Positions 49,680-61,250 of a stretch of DNA of 64,000 nt are shown here, one piece after another. The position numbers and the translations under genes were made by a program. The notes beneath the pieces are model-generated. The model did not search any database. It was not told the DNA's origin and saw only the letters and a program-made list of their open reading frames with translations. Origin of the DNA: Cyprinodon diabolis (taxonomy: Eukaryota; Chordata; Actinopteri; Cyprinodontiformes; Cyprinodontidae); assembly GCA_030533445.1 (NCBI GenBank), contig JARPUW010000553.1, forward strand, positions 62,001 to 126,000. Reading direction: 5' to 3'. Position 1 is the stretch's first letter. The number at the start of each line of letters is the position of its first letter.

Positions 49680-52600
49680 CTGGAACCTTGAGCTTCTGGA
49701 ACCTTGAGCTGCTGGAACCTTGAGCTTCTGGAGCCTTGAGCTGCTGGAACCTTGAAGTGCTGGAGCCTTTTAACTGCTGGAACCTTGAGCTGCTGGAACC
49801 TTGAGCTGCTGGAACCTTGAGCTGCTGGAGCGTTGAGCTGCTGGTGCTTCTGGAACCTTGAGCTTCTGGAACTTTGAGCTTCTGGAACCTTGAGCTGCTG
49901 GAGCCTTGAGCTTCTGGAACCTTGAGCTGCTGAAGCCTTGAGCTGCTGGAACCTTGAGCTGCTGGTGCTTCTGGAACCTTGAGCTGCTGGAACCTTGAGC
50001 TGCTGGTGCTTCTGGAACCTTGAGCTGCTGGAACCTTGAGCTTCTGGTGCTTCTGGAACCTTGAGCTTCTGGAACCTTGAGCTGCTGGTGCTTCTGGAAC
50101 CTTGAGCATCTGGAGCCTTGAGCCTCTGGAACCTTGAGCTGCTGGAGCCTTGAGCTGCTGGTGCTTCTGGAACCTTGAGCTGCTGGAACCTTGAGCTGCT
50201 GGTGCTTCTGGAACCTTGAGCTGCTGGAACCTTGAGCTGCTGGTGCTTCTGGAACCTTGAGCATCGGGAGCCTTGAGCTTCTGGAACCTTGAGCTGCTGG
50301 AGCCTTGAGCTGCTGGTGCTTCTGGAACCTTGAGCTGCTGGAGCCTTGAGCTCCTGGAACATTGAGCTGCTGGAACCTTGAGCTGCTGGAACCTTGAGCT
50401 TCTGGAACCTTGAGCTGCTGGTGCTTCTGGAACCTTGAGCTGCTGGAACCTTGAGCTGCTGGTGCTTCTGGAAACTTGAGCTTCTGGAGCCTTGAGCTGC
50501 TGGAACCTTGAGCTGCTGGTGCTTCTGGAACCTTGAGCATCTGGAGCCTTGAGCCTCTGGAACCTTGAGCTGCTGGAGCCTTGAGCTGCTGGTGCTTCTG
50601 GAACCTTGAGCTGCTGGAACCTTGAGCTGCTGGTGCTTCTGGAACCTTGAGCTGCTGGAACCTTGAGCTGCTGGAACCTTGAGCTGCTGGTGCTTCTGGA
50701 ACCTTGAGCATCTGGAGCCTTGAGCTTCTGGAACCTTGAGCTGCTGGATCCTTGAGCTGCTGGTGCTTCTGGAGCCTTGAGCTGCTGGAACCTTGAAGTG
50801 CTGGAGCCTTGAGCTGCTGGAACCTTGAGCTGCTGGAACCTTGAGCTGCTGGAACCTTGAGCTGCTGGAGCTTTGAGCTGCTGGTGCTTCTGGAACCTTG
50901 AGCTTCTGGAACCTTGAGCTGCTGGAACCTTGAGCTGCTGGAACCTTGAGCTTCTGGTGCTTCTGGAACCTTGAGCTTCTGGAACCTTGAGCTGCTGGTG
51001 CTTCTGGAACCTTGAGCATCTGGAGCCTTGAGCCTCTGGAACCTTGAGCTGCTGGAGCCTTGAGCTGCTGGTGCTTCTGGAACCTTGAGCTGCTGGAACC
51101 TTGAGCTGCTGGTGCTTCTGGAACCTTGAGCTGCTGGAACCTTGAGCTGCTGGTGCTTCTGGAACCTTGAGCATCGGGAGCCTTGAGCTTCTGGAACCTT
51201 GAGCTGCTGGAGCCTTGAGCTGCTGGTGCTTCTGGAACCTTGAGCTGCTGGAGCCTTGAGCTCCTGGAACATTGAGCTGCTGGAACCTTGAGCTGCTGGA
51301 ACCTTGAGCTTCTGGAACCTTGAGCTGCTGGTGCTTCTGGAACCTTGAGCTGCTGGAACCTTGAGCTGCTGGTGCTTCTGGAAACTTGAGCTTCTGGAGC
51401 CTTGAGCTGCTGGAACCTTGAGCTGCTGGTGCTTCTGGAACCTTGAGCATCTGGAGCCTTGAGCCTCTGGAACCTTGAGCTGCTGGAGCCTTGAGCTGCT
51501 GGTGCTTCTGGAACCTTGAGCTGCTGGTGCTTCTGGAACCTTGAGCTGCTGGAACCTTGAGCTGCTGGAACCTTGAGCTGCTGGTGCTTCTGGAACCTTG
51601 AGCATCTGGAGCCTTGAGCTTCTGGAACCTTGAGCTGCTGGATCCTTGAGCTGCTGGTGCTTCTGGAGCCTTGAGCTGCTGGAACCTTGAAGTGCTGGAG
51701 CCTTGAGCTGCTGGAACCTTGAGCTGCTGGAACCTTGAGCTGCTGGAACCTTGAGCTGCTGGAGCTTTGAGCTGCTGGTGCTTCTGGAACCTTGAGCTTC
51801 TGGAACCTTGAGCTGCTGGAGCCTTGAGCTTCTGGAACCTTGAGCTGCTGAAGCCTTGAGCTGCTGGAACCTTGAGCTGCTGGTGCTTCTGGAACCTTGA
51901 GCTGCTGGAACCTTGAGCTGCTGGTGCTTCTGGAACCTTGAGCATCTGGAGCCTTGAGCTTCTGGAACCTTGAGCTGCTGGAGCCTTGAGCTGCTGGTGC
52001 TTCTGGAACCTTGAGCTGCTGGAACATTGAGCTGCTGGTGCTTCTGGAACCTTGAGCTGCTGGAACCTTGAGCTGCTGGAACCTTGAGCTGCTGGTGCTT
52101 CTGGAACCTTGAGCATCTGGAGCCTTGAGCTTCTGGAACCTTGAGCTGCTGGTGCTTCTGGAACCTTGAGCTGCTGGAACCTTGAGCTGCTGGAACCTTG
52201 AGCTGCTGGTGCTTCTGGAAGCTTGAGCTGCTGGTGCTTCTGGAACCTTGAGCTGCTGGAACCTTGAGCTGCTGGTGCTTCTGGAGCCTTGAGCTGCTGG
52301 AACCTTGAGCTGCTGGTGCTTCTGGAATCTTGAGCTTCTGGAACCTTGAGCTGCTGGAACCTTGACTTCTAGGAGCCTTGAGCTGCTGGAACCTTGAAGT
52401 GCTGGAGCCTTGAGCTGCTGGAACCTTGAGCTGCTGGAACCTTTTGCTGCTGGAACCTTGAGCTTCTGGTGCTTCTGGAACCTTGAGCTGCTGGTGCTTC
52501 TGGAACCTTGAGCTGCTGGAACCTTGTGCTGCTGGTGCTTCTGGAACCTTTTGCATCTGGAGCCTTGAGCTTCTGGAACCTTGAGCTGCTGGAACCTTGG

Positions 52601-54030
52601 GCTTCTGGAACCTTGAGCTGCTGGTGCTTCTGGAACCTTGAGCTGCTGGAACCTTGAGCTGCTGGTGCTTCTGGAACCTTGAGCTGCTGGAACCTTGAGC
52701 TGCTGGTGCTTCTGGAACCTTGAGCTTCTTGAACCTTGAGCTGCTGGAACCTTGAGCTTCTGGAGCCTTGAGCTGCTGGAACCTTGAAGTGCTGGAGCCT
52801 TGAGCTGCTGGAACCTTGAGCTGCTGGAACCTTGAGCTGCTGGAGCTTTGAGCTGCTGGTGCTTCTGGAACCTTGAGCTTCTGGAACCTTGAGCTTCTGG
52901 AACCTTGAGCTGCTGGAGCCTTGAGATTCTAGAACCTTGAGCTGCTGAAGCCTTGCGCTTCTGGAACCTTGAGCTGCTGGTGCTTCTGGAACCTTGAGCA
53001 TCTGGAGCCTTGAGCTTCTGGAACCTTGAGCTGCTGGTGCTTCTGGAACCTTGAGCTGCTGGAACCTTGAGCTGCTGGAACCTTGAGCTGCTGGTGCTTC
53101 TGGAAGCTTGAGCTGCTGGTGCTTCTGGAACCTTGAGCTGCTGGAACCTCGAGCTGCTGGTGCTTCTGGAACCTTGAGCTGCTGGAACCTTGAGCTGCTG
53201 GTGCTTCTGGAATCTTGAGCTTCTGGAACCTTGAGCTGCTGGAACCTTGACTTCTAGGAGCCTTGAGCTGCTGGAACCTTGAAGTGCTGGAGCCTTGAGC
53301 TGCTGGAGCTTTGAGCTGCTGGTGCTTCTGGAACCTTGAGCTTCTGGAACCTTGAGCTTCTGGTGCTTCTGGAACCTTGAGCTGCTGGAACCTTGAGCTG
53401 CTGGTGCTTCTGGAACCTTGAGCTGCTGGAACCTTGAGCTGCTTGAACCTTGAGCTGCTGGTGCTTCTGGAACCTTGAGCTGCTGGAACCTTGAGCTGCT
53501 GGAACCTTGAGCTGCTGGTGCTTCTGGAACCTTGAGCATCTGGAGCCTTGAGCTTCTGGAACTTTGAGCTGCTGGAGCCTTGAGCTGCTGGTGCTTCTGG
53601 AACCTTGAGCTGCTGGAGCCTTGAGCTGCTGGAACCTTCAGCTGCTGGTGCTTCTGGAACCTTGAGCTGCTGGAACCTTGCGCTGCTGGAACCTTGAGCT
53701 GCTGGTGCTTCTGGAACCTTGAGCTGCTGGAACCTTGTGCTGCTGGTGCTTCTGGAACCTTTTGCATCTGGAGCCTTGAGCTTCTGGAACCTTGAGCTGC
53801 TGGAGCTTTGAGCTGCTGGAACGTTGAGCTGCTGGAACCTTGGGCTTCTGGAACCTTGAGCTGCTGGTGCTTCTGGAACCTTGAGCTGCTGGAACCTTGA
53901 GCTGCTGGAACCTTGTGCTGCTGGTGCTTCTGGAACCTTTTGCTTCTGGAACCTTGAGCTTCTGGAACCTTGAGCTTCTGGTGCTTCTGGAACCTTGAGC
54001 TGCTGGAACCTTGAGCTGCTGGTGCTTCTG
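49680..54030. repeat. 4,348-bp tandem duplication, copy 1
   Basis: Markers recur at exactly 4,348 bp: the CCTTTTAACTG variant (49,770 and 54,118), CATCGGGAGCC (50,260 and 54,608; 51,170 and 55,518), GGTGCTTCTGGAGCC (52,279 and 56,627) and CCTTTTGCTTCTGG (53,936 and 58,284). The 928-residue minus frames at 49,770-52,556 and 54,118-56,904 have identical length. The left breakpoint (about 49.68 kb) has the same local sequence as the copy junction at 54.03 kb, as expected for a direct tandem duplication. Confidence 0.9.
50028..51818. repeat. 910-bp tandem duplication in copy B (right pair)
   Basis: CATCGGGAGCC lies at 50,260 and 51,170 (910 bp), with GGATCC variants near 50,747 and 51,640. It corresponds to 36,790-38,580 at 13,238 bp. 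Confidence 0.85.
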
Positions 54031-57000
54031 GAACCTTGAGCTTCTGGAACCTTGAGCTGCTGGAACCTTGAGCTTCTGGAGCCTTGAGCTGCTGGAACCT
54101 TGAAGTGCTGGAGCCTTTTAACTGCTGGAACCTTGAGCTGCTGGAACCTTGAGCTGCTGGAACCTTGAGCTGCTGGAGCGTTGAGCTGCTGGTGCTTCTG
54201 GAACCTTGAGCTTCTGGAACTTTGAGCTTCTGGAACCTTGAGCTGCTGGAGCCTTGAGCTTCTGGAACCTTGAGCTGCTGAAGCCTTGAGCTGCTGGAAC
54301 CTTGAGCTGCTGGTGCTTCTGGAACCTTGAGCTGCTGGAACCTTGAGCTGCTGGTGCTTCTGGAACCTTGAGCTGCTGGAACCTTGAGCTTCTGGTGCTT
54401 CTGGAACCTTGAGCTTCTGGAACCTTGAGCTGCTGGTGCTTCTGGAACCTTGAGCATCTGGAGCCTTGAGCCTCTGGAACCTTGAGCTGCTGGAGCCTTG
54501 AGCTGCTGGTGCTTCTGGAACCTTGAGCTGCTGGAACCTTGAGCTGCTGGTGCTTCTGGAACCTTGAGCTGCTGGAACCTTGAGCTGCTGGTGCTTCTGG
54601 AACCTTGAGCATCGGGAGCCTTGAGCTTCTGGAACCTTGAGCTGCTGGAGCCTTGAGCTGCTGGTGCTTCTGGAACCTTGAGCTGCTGGAGCCTTGAGCT
54701 CCTGGAACATTGAGCTGCTGGAACCTTGAGCTGCTGGAACCTTGAGCTTCTGGAACCTTGAGCTGCTGGTGCTTCTGGAACCTTGAGCTGCTGGAACCTT
54801 GAGCTGCTGGTGCTTCTGGAAACTTGAGCTTCTGGAGCCTTGAGCTGCTGGAACCTTGAGCTGCTGGTGCTTCTGGAACCTTGAGCATCTGGAGCCTTGA
54901 GCCTCTGGAACCTTGAGCTGCTGGAGCCTTGAGCTGCTGGTGCTTCTGGAACCTTGAGCTGCTGGAACCTTGAGCTGCTGGTGCTTCTGGAACCTTGAGC
55001 TGCTGGAACCTTGAGCTGCTGGAACCTTGAGCTGCTGGTGCTTCTGGAACCTTGAGCATCTGGAGCCTTGAGCTTCTGGAACCTTGAGCTGCTGGATCCT
55101 TGAGCTGCTGGTGCTTCTGGAGCCTTGAGCTGCTGGAACCTTGAAGTGCTGGAGCCTTGAGCTGCTGGAACCTTGAGCTGCTGGAACCTTGAGCTGCTGG
55201 AACCTTGAGCTGCTGGAGCTTTGAGCTGCTGGTGCTTCTGGAACCTTGAGCTTCTGGAACCTTGAGCTGCTGGAACCTTGAGCTGCTGGAACCTTGAGCT
55301 TCTGGTGCTTCTGGAACCTTGAGCTTCTGGAACCTTGAGCTGCTGGTGCTTCTGGAACCTTGAGCATCTGGAGCCTTGAGCCTCTGGAACCTTGAGCTGC
55401 TGGAGCCTTGAGCTGCTGGTGCTTCTGGAACCTTGAGCTGCTGGAACCTTGAGCTGCTGGTGCTTCTGGAACCTTGAGCTGCTGGAACCTTGAGCTGCTG
55501 GTGCTTCTGGAACCTTGAGCATCGGGAGCCTTGAGCTTCTGGAACCTTGAGCTGCTGGAGCCTTGAGCTGCTGGTGCTTCTGGAACCTTGAGCTGCTGGA
55601 GCCTTGAGCTCCTGGAACATTGAGCTGCTGGAACCTTGAGCTGCTGGAACCTTGAGCTTCTGGAACCTTGAGCTGCTGGTGCTTCTGGAACCTTGAGCTG
55701 CTGGAACCTTGAGCTGCTGGTGCTTCTGGAAACTTGAGCTTCTGGAGCCTTGAGCTGCTGGAACCTTGAGCTGCTGGTGCTTCTGGAACCTTGAGCATCT
55801 GGAGCCTTGAGCCTCTGGAACCTTGAGCTGCTGGAGCCTTGAGCTGCTGGTGCTTCTGGAACCTTGAGCTGCTGGTGCTTCTGGAACCTTGAGCTGCTGG
55901 AACCTTGAGCTGCTGGAACCTTGAGCTGCTGGTGCTTCTGGAACCTTGAGCATCTGGAGCCTTGAGCTTCTGGAACCTTGAGCTGCTGGATCCTTGAGCT
56001 GCTGGTGCTTCTGGAGCCTTGAGCTGCTGGAACCTTGAAGTGCTGGAGCCTTGAGCTGCTGGAACCTTGAGCTGCTGGAACCTTGAGCTGCTGGAACCTT
56101 GAGCTGCTGGAGCTTTGAGCTGCTGGTGCTTCTGGAACCTTGAGCTTCTGGAACCTTGAGCTGCTGGAGCCTTGAGCTTCTGGAACCTTGAGCTGCTGAA
56201 GCCTTGAGCTGCTGGAACCTTGAGCTGCTGGTGCTTCTGGAACCTTGAGCTGCTGGAACCTTGAGCTGCTGGTGCTTCTGGAACCTTGAGCATCTGGAGC
56301 CTTGAGCTTCTGGAACCTTGAGCTGCTGGAGCCTTGAGCTGCTGGTGCTTCTGGAACCTTGAGCTGCTGGAACATTGAGCTGCTGGTGCTTCTGGAACCT
56401 TGAGCTGCTGGAACCTTGAGCTGCTGGAACCTTGAGCTGCTGGTGCTTCTGGAACCTTGAGCATCTGGAGCCTTGAGCTTCTGGAACCTTGAGCTGCTGG
56501 TGCTTCTGGAACCTTGAGCTGCTGGAACCTTGAGCTGCTGGAACCTTGAGCTGCTGGTGCTTCTGGAAGCTTGAGCTGCTGGTGCTTCTGGAACCTTGAG
56601 CTGCTGGAACCTTGAGCTGCTGGTGCTTCTGGAGCCTTGAGCTGCTGGAACCTTGAGCTGCTGGTGCTTCTGGAATCTTGAGCTTCTGGAACCTTGAGCT
56701 GCTGGAACCTTGACTTCTAGGAGCCTTGAGCTGCTGGAACCTTGAAGTGCTGGAGCCTTGAGCTGCTGGAACCTTGAGCTGCTGGAACCTTTTGCTGCTG
56801 GAACCTTGAGCTTCTGGTGCTTCTGGAACCTTGAGCTGCTGGTGCTTCTGGAACCTTGAGCTGCTGGAACCTTGTGCTGCTGGTGCTTCTGGAACCTTTT
56901 GCATCTGGAGCCTTGAGCTTCTGGAACCTTGAGCTGCTGGAACCTTGGGCTTCTGGAACCTTGAGCTGCTGGTGCTTCTGGAACCTTGAGCTGCTGGAAC

Positions 57001-58380
57001 CTTGAGCTGCTGGTGCTTCTGGAACCTTGAGCTGCTGGAACCTTGAGCTGCTGGTGCTTCTGGAACCTTGAGCTTCTTGAACCTTGAGCTGCTGGAACCT
57101 TGAGCTTCTGGAGCCTTGAGCTGCTGGAACCTTGAAGTGCTGGAGCCTTGAGCTGCTGGAACCTTGAGCTGCTGGAACCTTGAGCTGCTGGAGCTTTGAG
57201 CTGCTGGTGCTTCTGGAACCTTGAGCTTCTGGAACCTTGAGCTTCTGGAACCTTGAGCTGCTGGAGCCTTGAGATTCTAGAACCTTGAGCTGCTGAAGCC
57301 TTGAGCTTCTGGAACCTTGAGCTGCTGGTGCTTCTGGAACCTTGAGCATCTGGAGCCTTGAGCTTCTGGAACCTTGAGCTGCTGGTGCTTCTGGAACCTT
57401 GAGCTGCTGGAACCTTGAGCTGCTGGAACCTTGAGCTGCTGGTGCTTCTGGAAGCTTGAGCTGCTGGTGCTTCTGGAACCTTGAGCTGCTGGAACCTCGA
57501 GCTGCTGGTGCTTCTGGAACCTTGAGCTGCTGGAACCTTGAGCTGCTGGTGCTTCTGGAATCTTGAGCTTCTGGAACCTTGAGCTGCTGGAACCTTGACT
57601 TCTAGGAGCCTTGAGCTGCTGGAACCTTGAAGTGCTGGAGCCTTGAGCTGCTGGAGCTTTGAGCTGCTGGTGCTTCTGGAACCTTGAGCTTCTGGAACCT
57701 TGAGCTTCTGGTGCTTCTGGAACCTTGAGCTGCTGGAACCTTGAGCTGCTGGTGCTTCTGGAACCTTGAGCTGCTGGAACCTTGAGCTGCTGGAACCTTG
57801 AGCTGCTGGTGCTTCTGGAACCTTGAGCTGCTGGAACCTTGAGCTGCTGGAACCTTGAGCTGCTGGTGCTTCTGGAACCTTGAGCATCTGGAGCCTTGAG
57901 CTTCTGGAACTTTGAGCTGCTGGAGCCTTGAGCTGCTGGTGCTTCTGGAACCTTGAGCTGCTGGAGCCTTGAGCTGCTGGAACCTTCAGCTGCTGGTGCT
58001 TCTGGAACCTTGAGCTGCTGGAACCTTGCGCTGCTGGAACCTTGAGCTGCTGGTGCTTCTGGAACCTTGAGCTGCTGGAACCTTGTGCTGCTGGTGCTTC
58101 TGGAACCTTTTGCATCTGGAGCCTTGAGCTTCTGGAACCTTGAGCTGCTGGAGCCTTGAGCTGCTGGAACGTTGAGCTGCTGGAACCTTGGGCTTCTGGA
58201 ACCTTGAGCTGCTGGTGCTTCTGGAACCTTGAGCTGCTGGAACCTTGAGCTGCTGGAACCTTGTGCTGCTGGTGCTTCTGGAACCTTTTGCTTCTGGAAC
58301 CTTGAGCTTCTGGAACCTTGAGCTTCTGGTGCTTCTGGAACCTTGAGCTGCTGGAACCTTGAGCTGCTGGTGCTTCTGGA
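54031..58380. repeat. 4,348-bp tandem duplication, copy 2
   Basis: It is collinear with copy 1 to about 58.38 kb, with no length difference detected. Single-base differences include GCTTGAACC near 53,454 against GCTGGAACC near 57,802, and GGAGCTTTG near 53,807 against GGAGCCTTG near 58,155. Equal length over more than 4 kb in an array so prone to unit gain and loss implies a recent origin. It contains a further 910-bp pair at 54,608 and 55,518. Confidence 0.9.
54376..56166. repeat. 910-bp tandem duplication, third occurrence
   Basis: CATCGGGAGCC lies at 54,608 and 55,518 (910 bp), with GGATCC variants near 55,095 and 55,989. It is the 4,348-bp copy of the pair at 50,260 and 51,170. Confidence 0.85.
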
Positions 58381-61250
58381 ACCTTGAGCTGCTGGAACCT
58401 TGAGCTGCTGGTGCTTCTGGAACCTTGAGCTGCTGGAACCTTGAGCTGCTGGAACCTTGAGCTGCTGGTGCTTCTGGAACCTTGAGCATCTGGAGCCTTG
58501 AGCTTCTGGAACTTTGAGCTGCTGGAGCCTTGAGCTGCTGGTGCTTCTGGAACCTTGAGCTGCTGGAGCCTTGAGCTGCTGGAACCTTCAGCTGCTGGTG
58601 CTTCTGGAACCTTGAGCTGCTGGAACCTTGAGCTGCTGGAACCTTGAGCTGCTGGTGCTTCTGGAACCTTGAGCTGCTGGAACCTTGAGCTGCTGGAACC
58701 TTGTGCTGCTGGTGCTTCTGGAACCTTTTGCATCTGGAGCCTTGAGCTTCTGGAACCTTGAGCTGCTGGAGCCTTGAGCTGCTGGAACGTTGAGCTGCTG
58801 GTTCTTCTGGAACCTTTTGCATCTGGAGCCTTGAGCTTCTGGAACCTTGAGCTGCTGGAACCTTGTGCTGCTGGTGCTTCTGGAACCTTTTGCATCTGGA
58901 GCCTTGAGCTTCTGGAACCTTGAGCTGCTGGAACCTTGGGCTTCTGGAACCTTGAGCTGCTGGTGCTTCTGGAACCTTGAGCTGCTGGAACCTTGAGCTG
59001 CTGGTGCTTCTGGAACCTTGAGCTGCTGGAACCTTGAGCTGCTGGTGCTTCTGGAACCTTGAGCTTCTTGAACCTTGAGCTGCTGGAACCTTGAGCTTCT
59101 GGAGCCTTGAGCTGCTGGAACCTTGAAGTGCTGGAGCCTTGAGCTGCTGGAACCTTGAGCTGCTGGAACCTTGAGCTGCTGGAGCTTTGAGCTGCTGGTG
59201 CTTCTGGAACCTTGAGCTTCTGGAACCTTGAGCTTCTGGAACCTTGAGCTGCTGGAGCCTTGAGATTCTAGAACCTTGAGCTGCTGAAGCCTTGAGCTTC
59301 TGGAACCTTGAGCTGCTGGTGCTTCTGGAACCTTGAGCATCTGGAGCCTTGAGCTTCTGGAACCTTGAGCTGCTGGTGCTTCTGGAACGTTGAGCTGCTG
59401 GAACCTTGAGCTGCTGGTGCTTCTGGAAGCTTGAGCTGCTGGTGCTTCTGGAACCTTGAGCTGCTGGAACCTTGAGCTGCTGGTGCTTCTGGAACCTTGA
59501 GCTGCTGGAACCTTGAGCTGCTGGTGCTTCTGGAATCTTGAGCTTCTGGAACCTTGAGCTGCTGGAACCTTGACTTCTAGGAGCCTTGAGCTGCTGGAAC
59601 CTTGAAGTGCTGGAGCCTTGAGCTGCTGGAGCTTTGAGCTGCTGGTGCTTCTGGAACCTTGAGCTTCTGGAACCTTGAGCTTCTGGTGCTTCTGGAACCT
59701 TGAGCTGCTGGAACCTTGAGCTGCTGGTGCTTCTGGAACCTTGAGCTGCTGGAACCTTGAGCTGCTGGAACCTTGAGCTTCTGGTGCTTCTGGAACCTTG
59801 AGCTGCTGGAACCTTGAGCTGCTGGAACCTTGAGCTGCTGGTGCTTCTGGAACCTTGAGCATCTGGAGCCTTGAGCTTCTGGAACTTTGAGCTGCTGGAG
59901 CCTTGAGCTGCTGGTGCTTCTGGAACCTTGAGCTGCTGGAGCCTTGAGCTGCTGGAACCTTCAGCTGCTGGTGCTTCTGGAACCTTGAGCTGCTGGAACC
60001 TTGAGCTGCTGGAACCTTGAGCTGCTGGTGCTTCTGGAACCTTGAGCTGCTGGAACCTTGAGCTGCTGGAACCTTGTGCTGCTGGTGCTTCTGGAACCTT
60101 TTGCATCTGGAGCCTTGAGCTGCTGGAACGTTGAGCTGCTGGAACCTTGGGCTTCTGGAACCTTGAGCTGCTGGTGCTTCTGGAACCTTGAGCTGCTGGA
60201 ACCTTGAGCTGCTGGTGCTTCTGGAACCTTGAGCTGTTGGAACCTTGAGCTGCTGGTGCTTCTGGAACCTTGAGCTGCTGGAACCTTGAGCTGCTGGTGC
60301 TTCTGGAACCTTGAGCTGCTGGAACCTTGAGCTGCTGGTGCTTCTGGAACCTTGAGCTTCTTGATCCTTGAGCTGCTGGAACCTTGAGCTTCTGGAGCCT
60401 TGAGCTGCTGGAACCTTGAAGTGCTGGAGCCTTGAGCTGCTGGAACCTTGAGCTGCTGGAACCTTGAGCTGCTGGAGCTTTGAGCTGCTGGTGCTTCTGG
60501 AACCTTGAGCTTCTGGAACCTTGAGCTTCTGGAACCTTGAGCTGCTGGAGCCTTGAGATTCTAGAACCTTGAGCTGCTGAAGCTTTGAGCTTCTGGAAAC
60601 TTGAGCTGCTGGAGCCTTGAGCTTCTGGAACCTCTAGCTGCTGGAACCTTGAGCTGCTGGAACCTTGAGCTGTTGGAACCTTGAGCTGCTGGAACCTTGA
60701 GCTGCTGGTGCTTCTGGAACCTTGAGCTGCTGGAACCTTGAGCTGCTGGTGCTTCTTGAACCTTGAGCTGCTGGAACCTTGAGCTCCTGGAACCTTGAGC
60801 TGCTGGTGCTTCTGGAACCTTGAGCTGCTGGAACCTTGAGCTGCTGGAACCTTGAGCTGCTGGTGCTTCTGGAACCTTGAGCATCTGGAGCCTTGAGCTT
60901 CTGGAACCTTGAGCTGCTGGAGCCTTGAGCTGCTGGTGCTTCTGGAACCTTGAGCTGCTGGAGCCTTTAGCTGCTGGAACCTTGAGCTGCTGGAACCTTG
61001 AGCTGCTGGAACCTTGAGCTGCTGGTGCTTCTGGAACCTTGAGCTGCTGAAACCTTGAGCTGCTGGTGCTTCTGGAACCTTGAGCTGCTGGAACCTTGAG
61101 CTGCTGGTTATTCTGGAACCTTGAGCTGCTGGAACCTTGAGCTGCTGGTGCTTCTCGAACCTTGAGCTTCTGGAACCTTGAGCTGCTGGAACCTTGAGCT
61201 TCTGGAGCCTTGAGCTGCTGGAACCTTGAAGTGCTGGAGCCTTGAGCTGC
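58381..61250. repeat. Block G, copy 2
   Basis: It is collinear with 21,300-24,200. The offset is 37,054 at 58,588 and 58,895, 37,038 at 59,862 and 37,047 at 60,561. Near 60,110 it lacks two 16-bp units found at the matching place near 23,040. It carries a GGTTATTCTGG variant near 61,110 where the other copies have GGTGATTCTGG. Its right edge is a sharp switch to a different part of the array near 61,250. Confidence 0.8.

Larger units (their letters stand above)
39251..52490. repeat. 13.37-kb HOR, copy B
   Basis: It is collinear with copy A throughout. Substitutions are very rare: the minus-frame peptides read from 30,173-35,152 and 43,539-48,518 are both 1,659 residues long and I noticed only about two differences between them. 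One visible base difference is GGAACTTTGAG near 48,475 against GGAACCTTGAG near 35,109. Another is GAGTATCGGG at 44,607 against GAGCATCGGG at 31,241. The copy ends near 52.49 kb, inside the 4,348-bp duplication, so the later event reused its right end. Confidence 0.9.
48932..56464 (-). other. Longest stop-free minus frame (2,510 codons); probably not a gene
   Basis: The frame runs from ATG at 56,462-56,464 (made by a GCTTCTGG to GCATCTGG variant) to TAG at 48,932-48,934 (made by a CCTCTAGC variant). It reads as tandem LKVPAAQGSSSSRFQQ with three-residue insertions wherever a 25-bp unit occurs. There is no signal peptide, no non-repetitive domain, no unique N or C terminus and no promoter or splice context. 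Other long minus frames, such as 52,929-58,895, 57,986-63,436, 35,760-40,883, 30,173-35,152 and 43,539-48,518, read the same repeat and overlap one another in different phases. The consensus unit has no minus-strand stop in any frame, so long frames are expected without selection. I list it only so the length is not mistaken for evidence of a protein. A silk-like or mucin-like repetitive protein cannot be excluded from sequence alone. Confidence 0.15.
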
